DNA from: Hirschia maritima DSM 19733
GTDB taxonomy: Bacteria; Pseudomonadota; Alphaproteobacteria; Caulobacterales; Hyphomonadaceae
Assembly: GCF_000378345.1 (NCBI RefSeq)
Contig: NZ_KB899546.1
Coordinates: 313,523 to 377,522 of the forward strand
DNA length: 64,000 nucleotides
Reading direction: 5' to 3'
A model generated the notes under the pieces. That model was not told the origin of the DNA. It was given only the letters and a program-made list of their open reading frames with translations, and searched no databases. Position numbers and translations under genes: made by a program. Shown one piece after another: positions 17,762 to 26,169 of this stretch. How positions within the stretch are numbered: the first letter of the stretch is position 1; each line of letters begins with the position of its first letter.

Positions 17762-18385
17762 TTATTCGCTGGTAGAAGCGCCTCCACCAGCGCTGACCGC
17801 AACCATGGCCGCGCGAAGTGTTCTGTCTCCAATTTTCCAACCAGATTGAAATGTTTCAGCTACGGATCCATTAGGTTGGTCAGATGGAATTTGTGAAATT
17901 GCTTGATGAAAGTTTGGGTCAAAGCTTGCACCCGGAGCCGCATCAATTGCGATAACACCATTACGTGCAAAAGAAGCGTGAAGCTCTTTTTGCGTCATTT
18001 CAATTCCGGCAAGTAAACTTTTTCCTTGCTCAGACAATTGCTCTTTAGCTTCGTCGCTGACAGCTGATAGTGCACGTGTCATATTATCAGATACTGACAA
18101 TAGATCTCCTGCAAACTTTTCAATCGCATAACTACGTGAGTCAGCAATTTGTTTCTCTGTGCGTTTACGCAGGTTTTCCATATCAGCCATCGTACGGACG
18201 AGCTGATCTTTGATTGCGTTGCGTTCAGCTTCCAATTCAGCAATACGCGCTTCTGGTTCATTTTCTACAGGTGCTGTATCTTCTGCTTTTTCGGCACCTT
18301 CTGTTTGAACTTCTTCTTCAGTGTTTGTCACTTCTTCTGCTTCTTTGGCAGTTTCATCTTTTGGCGTTTGCGTTTCTTCGCTCAT
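17762..18385 (-). CDS. grpE: Nucleotide exchange factor GrpE
   Basis: Releases ADP from DnaK. The 207-residue protein has a long acidic, low-complexity N-terminus rich in Glu (about 1-45), a coiled-coil dimerisation helix (RIAELEAERNAIKDQL and onward), the DMENLRKRTEKQI core, and the beta-domain with GVIAIDAAPGASFDPNFHQA, a clear GrpE signature. Its start is 2 nt after the hrcA stop, so hrcA-grpE is one operon. The Glu-rich N-terminus is longer than in E. coli but common in alphaproteobacteria. Confidence 0.97.
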   Translation of the reverse strand: MSEETQTPKDETAKEAEEVTNTEEEVQTEGAEKAEDTAPVENEPEARIAELEAERNAIKDQLVRTMADMENLRKRTEKQIADSRSYAIEKFAGDLLSVSDNMTRALSAVSDEAKEQLSEQGKSLLAGIEMTQKELHASFARNGVIAIDAAPGASFDPNFHQAISQIPSDQPNGSVAETFQSGWKIGDRTLRAAMVAVSAGGGASTSE

Positions 18386-18387
18386 CG

Positions 18388-19494
18388 CTAATCCTCTAAT
18401 TTTTCGGTCGAACCACCATCCAATAATCGACCAACAACTTGCGCTGTATAATCAACCATTGGAATGACGCGTGCATAATTCAAACGCGTTGGACCAATAA
18501 CACCCAGTGCTCCTACAACTTTCCGCTCAGAATTCATATAGGGAGCAACAATAACACTTGAACCAGAGAGGCTAAAAAGTTTGTTTTCTGCACCAATAAA
18601 CAGACGAACTCCTTCAGCTTCATGTGCTCGGTCAAGCACTTGTATCAAACTTTCAGTTTTGTCCAGATAAGAAAATAAATCTCTTACCTTATCGACATCT
18701 TCAGCTAATTGTTCGTCACCCAACAGGTTGGCTCGACCGCGTATGATGAGTGAGCGCCCTCTGATAGGGTCTTCACCAGTCCAGTGGGCCATTCCAGCTT
18801 CAACTAATGTCGATGCTTTTTCATCGAGTTGAGCGCGTTTTTCACGCACTTCTGTAAGAATATCTGATTTAACTTCGGAAAGAGTTTTCCCACGCAAACG
18901 AGCGTTTAGGTAATTGCTAGCTTCCTGTAATGCTGAAAGTGGCATTCCATCAGGAAGAGAGATAAGTCGGTTTTCTACATCATCATCTGAAGAAACAATA
19001 ACTGCTAGCGCTTGACCAGGGCCGACGGATACAAATTCAACATGTTTGATTGCAGAGCCATCACTTTTGGGGCTCGCAACTAAACCGGCACCGCCCACTA
19101 ACCCTGAGAGTAGTTCTGATGCTTCGCCAAGGAAATCCTCAGGAGGGCGGTTTTGTGCGGCTGAAAGGCGTTGTTGGATTTTACGTTTATCAACAGCGCC
19201 TAGTTTCATCTGTTGAACTTCCATAAGCCCATCAACGAAAAGCCTTAGACCTTGGTGCGTAGGTAGCCTCCCAGCAGACGTGTGAGGACTATCCAGTAGA
19301 CCTTGCTCTGCTAGGTCGGCCATCACATTACGGATGGAGGCTGATGACAGGCTGATACCTCTTCTTGCAATAGTACGTGACCCCACTGGTTCACCTGTTT
19401 CCAGATATGCGTCTACTATTTCACGAAATATAGTTCGTGAACGTTCATCCATTGCTGAAAGCTGGGATTGGGGAGAAGAAGGTTTGGAATTCAT
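18388..19494 (-). CDS. hrcA: Heat-inducible transcription repressor HrcA
   Basis: Repressor that binds CIRCE repeats upstream of chaperone genes and is kept active by GroE. The N-terminal winged helix (IFREIVDAYLETGEPVGSRT, then SSASIRNVMADL) and the HTSAGRLPTHQGLR segment are diagnostic. The frame is open up to 19554, but the leading residues look non-coding. I chose ATG 19494, which gives 368 residues; family members are about 340-360. It is first in an operon with grpE and is divergent from rph. No CIRCE element is seen anywhere near dnaK, grpE or hslV, so its target (typically groES-groEL) should lie elsewhere. Confidence 0.95.
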   Translation of the reverse strand: MNSKPSSPQSQLSAMDERSRTIFREIVDAYLETGEPVGSRTIARRGISLSSASIRNVMADLAEQGLLDSPHTSAGRLPTHQGLRLFVDGLMEVQQMKLGAVDKRKIQQRLSAAQNRPPEDFLGEASELLSGLVGGAGLVASPKSDGSAIKHVEFVSVGPGQALAVIVSSDDDVENRLISLPDGMPLSALQEASNYLNARLRGKTLSEVKSDILTEVREKRAQLDEKASTLVEAGMAHWTGEDPIRGRSLIIRGRANLLGDEQLAEDVDKVRDLFSYLDKTESLIQVLDRAHEAEGVRLFIGAENKLFSLSGSSVIVAPYMNSERKVVGALGVIGPTRLNYARVIPMVDYTAQVVGRLLDGGSTEKLED

Positions 19495-19660
19495 ATCTCT
19501 CATAGAATAGAGATAGTTATTCTTGGATGCAATGCGAATTGTTTGCATTGCCAAACCATACTTGCTTCCTGTATCGCCTTTTCAAATAAGTTTCATACAA
19601 TTTCGTCGTATAGCTTCAAAGAGCTGGCGTTATTGTCCGTATTTTTAGGAATTAAGAGCC

Positions 19661-20395
19661 ATGAATCAATTTGAACGTCCTTCCAGTCGTACACCAGAAT
19701 CTCTTCGTGAAGTGAGCATGGAGGTTGGGGTAACAAGATATGCAGAAGGGTCATGTTTGATCAAATTCGGGCATACGCATGTATTGTGTACTGCGTCTTG
19801 GACAGCAGATGTTCCGCGCTGGATGAAGGGCTCTGGAAAAGGGTGGGTGACTGCAGAATATGGAATGTTACCAAGAGCGACGCACACGCGTGGACGCAGA
19901 GAAGCTGCAGCTGGAAAACAATCAGGCCGTACACAGGAAATTCAACGTTTGATCGGTCGCGCCCTTCGATCAGTCACAGATCTTGAAGCTCTTGGTGAAA
20001 ACCAAATTACAATAGACTGTGATGTTATTCAGGCCGACGGTGGAACGCGTACGGCTGCAATTACAGGCGGGTATGTGGCCCTCGCAATTGCAATCAATTA
20101 CCTCAAAGAAGAGGGTGTAATCGAAACAAACCCGCTAACTGCCCAAGCTGCAGCAATTTCTTGTGGTGTGTATAAAGATGTGCCTGTGCTTGATCTAGAC
20201 TACGCAGAAGATTCAAATGCTATGGTGGATGCGAATTTCATTATGTCATCTGATGGTCGTATTATCGAAGTTCAGGGGACTGGTGAAGAACGTCCTTTCT
20301 CACGCGATGAATTCATGGCGATGAGTGATTTGGCTGATGCAGGCTGTAAGGACCTCTTTAAGCTTCAATTGGAAGCTATTGAACAATCCAAATAA
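19661..20395 (+). CDS. rph: Ribonuclease PH
   Basis: Phosphate-dependent 3'-5' exoribonuclease that trims tRNA 3' ends. The 244 residues begin with [26 protein letters not shown]-like sequence typical of RNase PH. They contain the phosphate-binding GRRE and [16 protein letters not shown] segments and the catalytic [18 protein letters not shown] region. The ATG at 19661 comes shortly after a weak purine-rich site (AGGAATTAAGAGCC). It is divergent from hrcA. In many alphaproteobacteria rph is followed directly by rdgB and hemW; here an inverted two-gene cassette lies between. Confidence 0.97.
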   Translation: MNQFERPSSRTPESLREVSMEVGVTRYAEGSCLIKFGHTHVLCTASWTADVPRWMKGSGKGWVTAEYGMLPRATHTRGRREAAAGKQSGRTQEIQRLIGRALRSVTDLEALGENQITIDCDVIQADGGTRTAAITGGYVALAIAINYLKEEGVIETNPLTAQAAAISCGVYKDVPVLDLDYAEDSNAMVDANFIMSSDGRIIEVQGTGEERPFSRDEFMAMSDLADAGCKDLFKLQLEAIEQSK

Positions 20396-20418
20396 GATTT
20401 GACGATATGAAATGTGAG

Positions 20419-20440
20419 GAGGAGATTTAATTTTCTCCTC
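20419..20440. terminator. Bidirectional terminator between rph and the XRE gene
   Basis: GAGGAGA (20419-20425) pairs with TCTCCTC (20434-20440) around an AT-rich loop and is followed by ATTTTG. It is placed between two convergent stops, and the T-rich loop and tail fit a rho-independent terminator. Confidence 0.65.
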
Positions 20441-20455
20441 ATTTTGAAAGCCGAC

Positions 20456-20713
20456 TTATTCGGCGGCGGTTCGCTGACCTTCTTCATCAGAATCGTTTAA
20501 TTCATCCTCTTCATCTTCCCAGATGAGAATGTCTCCAGGCTGACAGTCCAGCTCTTTGCACAATGCTTCGAGCGTTGAAAAACGGATCGCCTTTGCTTTT
20601 CCAGTTTTCAAAATGGATAGATTAGCCAGCGTAATACCAACGCGATCACCAAGCTCTGTCAAAGACATGCGGCGATCTAAAAGGACCTGATCTAGTTTTA
20701 CACGAATTGTCAT
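20456..20713 (-). CDS. Small XRE-family regulator (YozG-like), partner of the DUF2975 protein
   Basis: An 85-residue Cro/CI-type helix-turn-helix protein. RRMSLTELGDRVGITLANLSILKTGKAKAIRFSTLEALCKELDCQPGDIL is the short YozG-like HTH layout, followed by a strongly acidic tail. It starts 23 nt after the stop of the DUF2975 membrane gene on the same strand. DUF2975 and YozG-type HTH genes are regularly found as a pair, so I regard this as the cognate regulator. Its DNA target is unknown; self-regulation is likely by analogy. Confidence 0.85.
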   Translation of the reverse strand: MTIRVKLDQVLLDRRMSLTELGDRVGITLANLSILKTGKAKAIRFSTLEALCKELDCQPGDILIWEDEEDELNDSDEEGQRTAAE

Positions 20714-20736
20714 GGGTTTTGGGTAGGGCCTTTTGT

Positions 20737-21321
20737 CTAAATGGTCATTTTTTGATCTTCACGAAGGCGAGCACCTTCATCAAAGACTTGAGATAGAACG
20801 ACCAGAACGAGTACCGCCCCCCAAGTGATAAAATCTGTCATCATTAGGCGTTGAGCTATTCCAACTGTTTCAAGTTGTGTTTCAACACCTAACATATTGA
20901 TAATAAAAGCTATTAATGGATTTACAAAAATTCGAGCGAGTTCGAGAAAAGCAAGAATTAGCGCAATTTTTTTAAATCGTTTTGCATTTTCTGGGACAAA
21001 TGGGTCGCCTTCAACAAGAGTTTCGAAAACTCCTCTGAGGTTTGAAGCGATCGACATCACCCCTATACATAAAATTGAACCAACCAATGCGAGGCTGGTT
21101 AATCGAAACGGATCAGCGTGTAGAGAAATTTTTCCGAGAATTGAATTTTCAACCATTCCTCCACTTAACATGGTGATGATTGAAAGAATGGTGATGATCC
21201 AGATAAACCCGAGTGCAGCACACGCTGTTATCCAGAATATATCTACCAATACCTTCAAGACAGAAGATAAAGACCCGCGACCGATTGCGCGTAGCTTTAA
21301 TGTGTCTTCAATGCCGCTCAT
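20737..21321 (-). CDS. DUF2975 membrane protein
   Basis: A membrane protein of about 194 residues with four hydrophobic segments. The central phrase LRGVFETLVEGDPFVPENAKRF and the C-terminal QVFDEGARLREDQKMTI are the two conserved stretches of DUF2975. A TTG start at 21345 would add eight residues; ATG 21321 is preferred, with GGAAGG upstream at slightly long spacing. It is paired with the downstream XRE gene. The pair lies inverted between rph and rdgB. The role is unknown; related pairs in Firmicutes are uncharacterised membrane protein/regulator modules. Confidence 0.85.
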   Translation of the reverse strand: MSGIEDTLKLRAIGRGSLSSVLKVLVDIFWITACAALGFIWIITILSIITMLSGGMVENSILGKISLHADPFRLTSLALVGSILCIGVMSIASNLRGVFETLVEGDPFVPENAKRFKKIALILAFLELARIFVNPLIAFIINMLGVETQLETVGIAQRLMMTDFITWGAVLVLVVLSQVFDEGARLREDQKMTI

Positions 21322-21453
21322 TAGGTCAGAAAACCTTCCGATCAATAATTCAAATTCTTTCTTCGTTTTTCAAACGAATACTGTAGACAGTTAGATGTGA
21401 CACATTTATTATCGAAAAACAATATATCACATGCATTTTGTCTGGAGCCAATT

Positions 21454-22068
21454 ATGACTGATTCGCCACAATCTAAGAAACTTCAGCCCGGTAAGCTAGT
21501 TGCAGCGACACATAATCAGGGGAAAGTGCGTGAATTACGTGATCTCCTCGTACCGCTTGGATTTGAGCCGATCTCTGCGGGTGATCTTGATTTACCAGAG
21601 CCTGAAGAGACTGGTTCTACTTTTGAGGCGAATGCAGAATTGAAAGCTCTGGCAGCGGCAAAGGCATCTGGATTTCCAGCGTTAGCAGATGATTCAGGTT
21701 TAGCTGTGGATGCTTTAAATGGTGCTCCTGGAATTTATTCAGCGCGCTGGGCAGGGGAGAGCAAGGATTTCACTGTGGCAATGGAAAAAGTCAACCAAGC
21801 GCTCGAGGATGAAAAGGCCGCTGATAGAAGCGCGCGTTTTGTTTGTGCATTGTGCGTTGCTTGGCCGGATGGTGAAACAGTGACTTACCGCGGAGAAGTT
21901 GAAGGCGAATTAGTCTGGCCACCTCGTGGGAATCAAGGATTTGGATATGACCCTATATTTGTAGCGACAGGAGAGAGCATTACTTTCGGTGAAATGGAAC
22001 CAGAGCGTAAACATGCCATGAGCCATCGTGCGAACGCATTCAAATTACTGACGGAAGCACTGCTTTAA
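21454..22068 (+). CDS. rdgB: XTP/dITP pyrophosphatase (RdgB/HAM1)
   Basis: Hydrolyses non-canonical purine nucleotides (XTP, dITP, ITP) to keep them out of nucleic acids. The opening [18 protein letters not shown], the [24 protein letters not shown] core and QGFGYDPIF are the three family signatures. The frame is open from 21397, but GGAG at 21444-21447 positions ATG 21454 as the start, giving 204 residues. Its TAA shares a base with the ATG of hemW, so the two are translationally coupled. Confidence 0.97.
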   Translation: MTDSPQSKKLQPGKLVAATHNQGKVRELRDLLVPLGFEPISAGDLDLPEPEETGSTFEANAELKALAAAKASGFPALADDSGLAVDALNGAPGIYSARWAGESKDFTVAMEKVNQALEDEKAADRSARFVCALCVAWPDGETVTYRGEVEGELVWPPRGNQGFGYDPIFVATGESITFGEMEPERKHAMSHRANAFKLLTEALL

Positions 22069-23219
22069 TGCTGGAATTTGAACCTCATCGCGGATTTGGG
22101 GTTTATATTCATTGGCCTTACTGCGCCAAGATTTGTCCTTACTGTGACTTCAATGTTTATGCGGCAAAACAACGAGATGTTGCTCCCTTGTTGTCGGCTA
22201 TCGAAAAGGATCTGACAACGTGGAGGGAAAAGACCGGGCCGCGGCAAGTTGATACGATTTTCCTTGGAGGAGGCACACCTTCGCTCATTCCTCCCAAAGA
22301 GGTGAAGTATTTGATTGATGTCATAGCTAGCATGTGGGGATTAGCGCCGGATGTCGAGATTTCTTTGGAAGCTAATCCTGATGATAGAAGTGCTTTCGTC
22401 GGATTAGCAAAAGCAGGCATTAATCGCTTGTCGTTAGGCGTACAGAGCTTGAACAATGACGCTCTCAAATTTTTAGGGCGCAATCATAATGCAGAAGAAG
22501 CGCTACGAGCTATTGAAGAAGCTAGAAGTGCTTTTCCATCACTTTCATTAGATTTCATTTATGCACTTCCAAGGCAAAATTTGATAGAATGGAAACAAGA
22601 GCTTTCAGGAATTATTGATCTAAAAGCAGATCATTTATCTCTATATGAACTGACCATTGAGCAACGTACTGCATTTGGAAAAGCTGTTGGGCGTGGGGAG
22701 TGGCAGCCAGCAGATGATGATACAGCCGCTGATTTGTATGAGATAACTCAAGAGATGATGTGCGAAGCGGGGTATCCCGCTTATGAAATTTCAAATCATG
22801 CCATAAGTTCGCAGCATCATGCACAGCATAATCTTGTGTATTGGAATTCGGGAGATTGGCTTGGTATTGGGCCGGGTGCTCATGGAAGGGTCACTATTGA
22901 TGGTAATCGCTATGAAACTGTTGCTGAGAGACGCCCCGAGAAATATATTTCTGTAGTGGAAGATACTGCTTTGGGTTTAGCTTCTCAAAATATATTAACC
23001 ATTGAAGATGTCGCGAATGAGCGTGTCATGATGGGGTTACGCAAAACTTCCGGCATATCAAAGTCAGACTTTGAAGTTTTGGTAGGAAGAAAATTCAATC
23101 AGGAAACTCTATCAGAATTTATAGATGATGGATTGCTTGAAGAGACAGACAATAACTTACAGCTCACACCAGCAGGGCGGCTACTGGCTGATTATGTGAG
23201 TTCAAGATTGGTTCTTTAA
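22068..23219 (+). CDS. hemW: Heme chaperone HemW (radical-SAM, coproporphyrinogen III oxidase-like)
   Basis: Radical-SAM protein of the HemN/HemW family, thought to insert heme into respiratory enzymes. The [4Fe-4S]/SAM motif is C19-x3-C23-x2-C26 (YCAKICPYCDF), with GGGTPS at 67-72 for SAM. The opening GVYIHWPYCAKICPYC fits HemW rather than true HemN. 383 residues is the normal length. Overlap with rdgB (TAATG) indicates one operon. A strong bidirectional terminator follows it. Confidence 0.94.
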   Translation: MLEFEPHRGFGVYIHWPYCAKICPYCDFNVYAAKQRDVAPLLSAIEKDLTTWREKTGPRQVDTIFLGGGTPSLIPPKEVKYLIDVIASMWGLAPDVEISLEANPDDRSAFVGLAKAGINRLSLGVQSLNNDALKFLGRNHNAEEALRAIEEARSAFPSLSLDFIYALPRQNLIEWKQELSGIIDLKADHLSLYELTIEQRTAFGKAVGRGEWQPADDDTAADLYEITQEMMCEAGYPAYEISNHAISSQHHAQHNLVYWNSGDWLGIGPGAHGRVTIDGNRYETVAERRPEKYISVVEDTALGLASQNILTIEDVANERVMMGLRKTSGISKSDFEVLVGRKFNQETLSEFIDDGLLEETDNNLQLTPAGRLLADYVSSRLVL

Positions 23220-23223
23220 TAAA

Positions 23224-23250
23224 AAAGCCAGCCTAATGAGGACTGGCTTT
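23224..23250. terminator. Bidirectional terminator between hemW and the LpoA-like gene
   Basis: AAAGCCAG (23224-23231) pairs with CTGGCTTT (23243-23250), extended by an inner CCT/AGG stem with one bulged A. A-tract on the left and T-rich sequence on the right let it work in both directions between convergent genes. Confidence 0.85.
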
Positions 23251-23274
23251 ATATATTTTCATCGTAAGCTATTT

Positions 23275-24633
23275 TTAGAAAACATCTGGTTCAAATGTTG
23301 TTTGAGCTGGATCGATAACACGAACATCTCCGCGACCTGTAACTTGCACAACTGATAGTCCGCGTTCAATTGTGCCATTGGTTTTAAAACGGAAAAGTCC
23401 GTTAGTGCCGATGAAACCATCGCGGCGCTCGAGAGAAAGGCGGTTCAATGAACCTTCGCTCAGCATCATCAAAGTCATGAGCGTAGCGTCATAGCCTAGT
23501 GAGGACATGCTGCTGGCATCTGCACCATTGATTTGCTTATATATATCTTTGTATTGCGTAAGGGCGGATGGATCAGGAGCCGCGAACACACCACCTTCAA
23601 GCGTTGGTTCACGCCAAACTTGAGACGAATTCCAAAGGCCAGTCCCAAGTAATTTAACCGATTTGATATCCACATCATAATATGGAAGCAATGGCGCTAC
23701 ACTGCGAAGGCGTGTTCCTTGTTCTGGAATAAGGACGGCAATTTCGCCTGGCGTATATTCATCCGCTTCGATGAGTGTTTGGGCTAAACGTTTTGCTGCA
23801 TCAGTGGGTGATGGATTTTTAGGGTCATACAACTCTGTTTTAATTACAGTCGTGTTGCGCAAGCTTGCTTCAAAACGAAGGGCGCTTTCAACTTTATATC
23901 CATAGTTATTAGCCGGCCCAAACATCGCAAACTGAGTGATGCCATTTAAGGTCGCCCAATCAACAATACGTTTAACCTCTTCTTCAAGAGGAAGAGAAAC
24001 TAGATAGACACCATTACCTGCAACCTGACCATTAGTCGAAAATGCAAGAATTGGAATACTATATCTTGAAGCGATTTCGTTCACTGCAGATACGTTTTGA
24101 GCGAATACGGGCCCGATGAAGGCATCTGCTCCTTCATTGATGGCGTCTATAGCTGCTTGGCGAGCTTTAGACTGAACGCCTCCAGTATCTTTTGGTATAA
24201 GAATGACATTCTCTATCCCAGCTTGGAAAAGAGCCATTTCCGCACCTGCTAGAATGCTTTCGGCTTGCTTCCTAACACCAGCATTTGAACTGGTTAGGGG
24301 CAGAAGGACGGCAATTTCCGACATTCCTTCAAAAGCTGCTGGATCCAACCCTCGAAGGTGACGTGGAATGACGCTTCCAACTGGGTTTATTTCAGATTGT
24401 TGAAGCTCGGGAATTTGATTTTCCTTTACTTCTTCCTTAGGCTTAGGTGGCTCAGGGCGCTCTGGTCTTGTTGATTCTGGTCGCTCTTCACCGCGGTAAA
24501 TTGGGGTGGTGGGGCTGGTGTCAGTCGTTGCGCACCCAGCAAGTAATGCCAAACTTAGCCCTAGCGCTGCCAGTGATCGACCGCTAATGGTGAAGGAGTA
24601 TTTTTTATCCCGAGCATTGGGCAGTGATGTCAT
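23275..24633 (-). CDS. LpoA-like penicillin-binding-protein activator lipoprotein (periplasmic binding fold)
   Basis: Predicted outer-membrane-directed lipoprotein. A signal peptide with lipobox LLAGC is followed by a Pro/Glu/Arg-rich linker. Then comes a type I periplasmic binding fold (IAVLLPLTSSNAGVRKQAESI, DAFIGPVFAQNVSAVNEIAS, FAMFGPANNYGYKVESAL, VKLLGTGLWN) as in LpoA and the ABC leucine-binding family. LpoA activates PBP1A in enterobacteria; whether this alphaproteobacterial relative does so is inference. An upstream ATG at 24666 exists. I chose ATG 24633, which puts basic residues before the hydrophobic core. Even so the gene overlaps the annotated start of divergent rsmI. Confidence 0.78.
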   Translation of the reverse strand: MTSLPNARDKKYSFTISGRSLAALGLSLALLAGCATTDTSPTTPIYRGEERPESTRPERPEPPKPKEEVKENQIPELQQSEINPVGSVIPRHLRGLDPAAFEGMSEIAVLLPLTSSNAGVRKQAESILAGAEMALFQAGIENVILIPKDTGGVQSKARQAAIDAINEGADAFIGPVFAQNVSAVNEIASRYSIPILAFSTNGQVAGNGVYLVSLPLEEEVKRIVDWATLNGITQFAMFGPANNYGYKVESALRFEASLRNTTVIKTELYDPKNPSPTDAAKRLAQTLIEADEYTPGEIAVLIPEQGTRLRSVAPLLPYYDVDIKSVKLLGTGLWNSSQVWREPTLEGGVFAAPDPSALTQYKDIYKQINGADASSMSSLGYDATLMTLMMLSEGSLNRLSLERRDGFIGTNGLFRFKTNGTIERGLSVVQVTGRGDVRVIDPAQTTFEPDVF

Positions 24634-25625
24634 CTTCAAATTTCTCCAGCGGCCAACAAGGCGCAAAACTTAATTCTGATAAGTCCGATTCAGATGAAAC
24701 TGATTTGGACCTTGAGCCGGACAATAGTGTCGAGGTTGAAACAACACAAGCATCAGATGCGGTTGTTAACTCTATGATTCGACCAAATTCAGACCTTAAT
24801 GGTGGTCTTTACATCGTCGCAACGCCGATTGGTAATTTACGAGACATAACTTTAAGGGCGTTGGATGTGTTGGCTTCAGTGGATGTTGTCTATGCAGAAG
24901 ATACACGGGTCGCCAGCAAACTTATGTCCGCCTATGGTTTAAAACCTGAGCTACGACCATATCACGACCATAATGGGGCAATTACACGGCCTAAAATTAT
25001 AAGAGATTTGGATAAGAACAAGCGTATTGCTTTAATTTCTGATGCAGGAACGCCGTTGATTTCGGACCCCGGTTATAAATTGGCGAGGGAAGTTATTGAT
25101 GCAGGGCATTTTGTAACCACCTTGCCAGGGGCATCAGCTCCTTTGGCTGCACTCACGATATCTGGTTTGCCATCCAACAATTTTCTTTTCGCCGGATTTC
25201 CACCTCCGAAACAGGGTGCTCGTATCAAATTTTATGAGAAATTCAAAAATTTGGAATCCACATTGATCTATTTTGAAGGTCCATCGCGCTTGGCAAAAAG
25301 TCTAAGGGATATGCATGACGTTTTTGGAGAGCGTGAGGCGGTCTTAGCGCGTGAATTAACCAAGCGATTTGAAGAAGCTATTCGATTACCGCTCAGTGCA
25401 TTGGCCGCAAAAATTGAAGAAGAGGGCCCACCTAAGGGTGAATTGGTGCTGTTAATTAGTCCACCTCAAGCGGATGAGACTATCGATGAGGCTGAACTGG
25501 ATTCAGCAATAGTTGAAGCCTTAACCGATATGTCTGTGAAGCAAGCATCATCGCAAATTGCAGAAAGATATGGGTTGAAAAAAAGAGATGTTTACGCGCG
25601 AGCACTTGAATTAAAAGATAAGTGA
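24627..25625 (+). CDS. rsmI: 16S rRNA 2'-O-methyltransferase RsmI
   Basis: Methylates the ribose of C1402 of 16S rRNA using SAM. The core begins GGLYIVATPIGNLRDITLRA and includes SDAGTPLISDPGYKLARE, the tetrapyrrole-methylase-like SAM site. The first 50 residues are Ser/Asp/Glu-rich and not conserved. The start is uncertain: GTG 24624 or ATG 24627 would overlap the divergent lipoprotein gene, and the internal ATG at 24774 lies 10 codons before the domain. The stop is 1 nt before the yraN ATG, so rsmI-yraN is one operon. Confidence 0.95.
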   Translation: MSSSNFSSGQQGAKLNSDKSDSDETDLDLEPDNSVEVETTQASDAVVNSMIRPNSDLNGGLYIVATPIGNLRDITLRALDVLASVDVVYAEDTRVASKLMSAYGLKPELRPYHDHNGAITRPKIIRDLDKNKRIALISDAGTPLISDPGYKLAREVIDAGHFVTTLPGASAPLAALTISGLPSNNFLFAGFPPPKQGARIKFYEKFKNLESTLIYFEGPSRLAKSLRDMHDVFGEREAVLARELTKRFEEAIRLPLSALAAKIEEEGPPKGELVLLISPPQADETIDEAELDSAIVEALTDMSVKQASSQIAERYGLKKRDVYARALELKDK

Positions 25626-25626
25626 A

Positions 25627-26013
25627 ATGTTTGAGCGGTCCAATTCATCGGGAAAATCAACGCGGCAGATACGTGAAAAACTGGGCCGAAATGCAGAATT
25701 ACTCGCAGCCATTTGGCTTAGGCTAAAAGGGTATAAAATTCTTGAAAAACGGCTTCGGCTTAAATCCGGAGAAATTGACCTCATCGCAAAACGTGGAAAA
25801 ATGATTGCCTTTGTAGAAGTCAAAGCAAGACAAACGGTTGAATTAGGCTTGTCGTCAGTTCCGGACCGTTCATGGAACCGTATCGCGCGCAGTGCACAGA
25901 TTTGGATGTCGCATAAAAACCAATATTCAGATCACGACTGGAGGTATGATTTGATTATTGTTTGCCCGCGAAAATTACCAATCCATCGCCGTGATCATTG
26001 GCGACCCAAATAA
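25627..26013 (+). CDS. yraN: YraN family protein (UPF0102, endonuclease-like fold)
   Basis: A 128-residue protein of the YraN/UPF0102 family, related in fold to Holliday-junction resolvases. GRNAELLAAIWLRLKGYKILEKRLR, then SGEIDLIAKRGKMIAFVEVKAR carries the Asp and the EVK pattern of a PD-(D/E)XK site. Adjacent to rsmI as in many genomes. The exact function is unsettled in the literature. The C-terminus (CPRKLPIHRRDHWRPK) is basic. Confidence 0.92.
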   Translation: MFERSNSSGKSTRQIREKLGRNAELLAAIWLRLKGYKILEKRLRLKSGEIDLIAKRGKMIAFVEVKARQTVELGLSSVPDRSWNRIARSAQIWMSHKNQYSDHDWRYDLIIVCPRKLPIHRRDHWRPK

Positions 26014-26169
26014 ATTTGATCAGTTTCTCAAAATATATACGCTTTTTTCAGGTGTCATATGTCAAATCATTGTGAAGAATTTTACATGTGCGTCTGTTGA
26101 TACTTACCCTATATTGTTAGTGGTCAAAGAATTTATTGGTTAACAGACTTGGTATTCAGGAGCCTGAAG

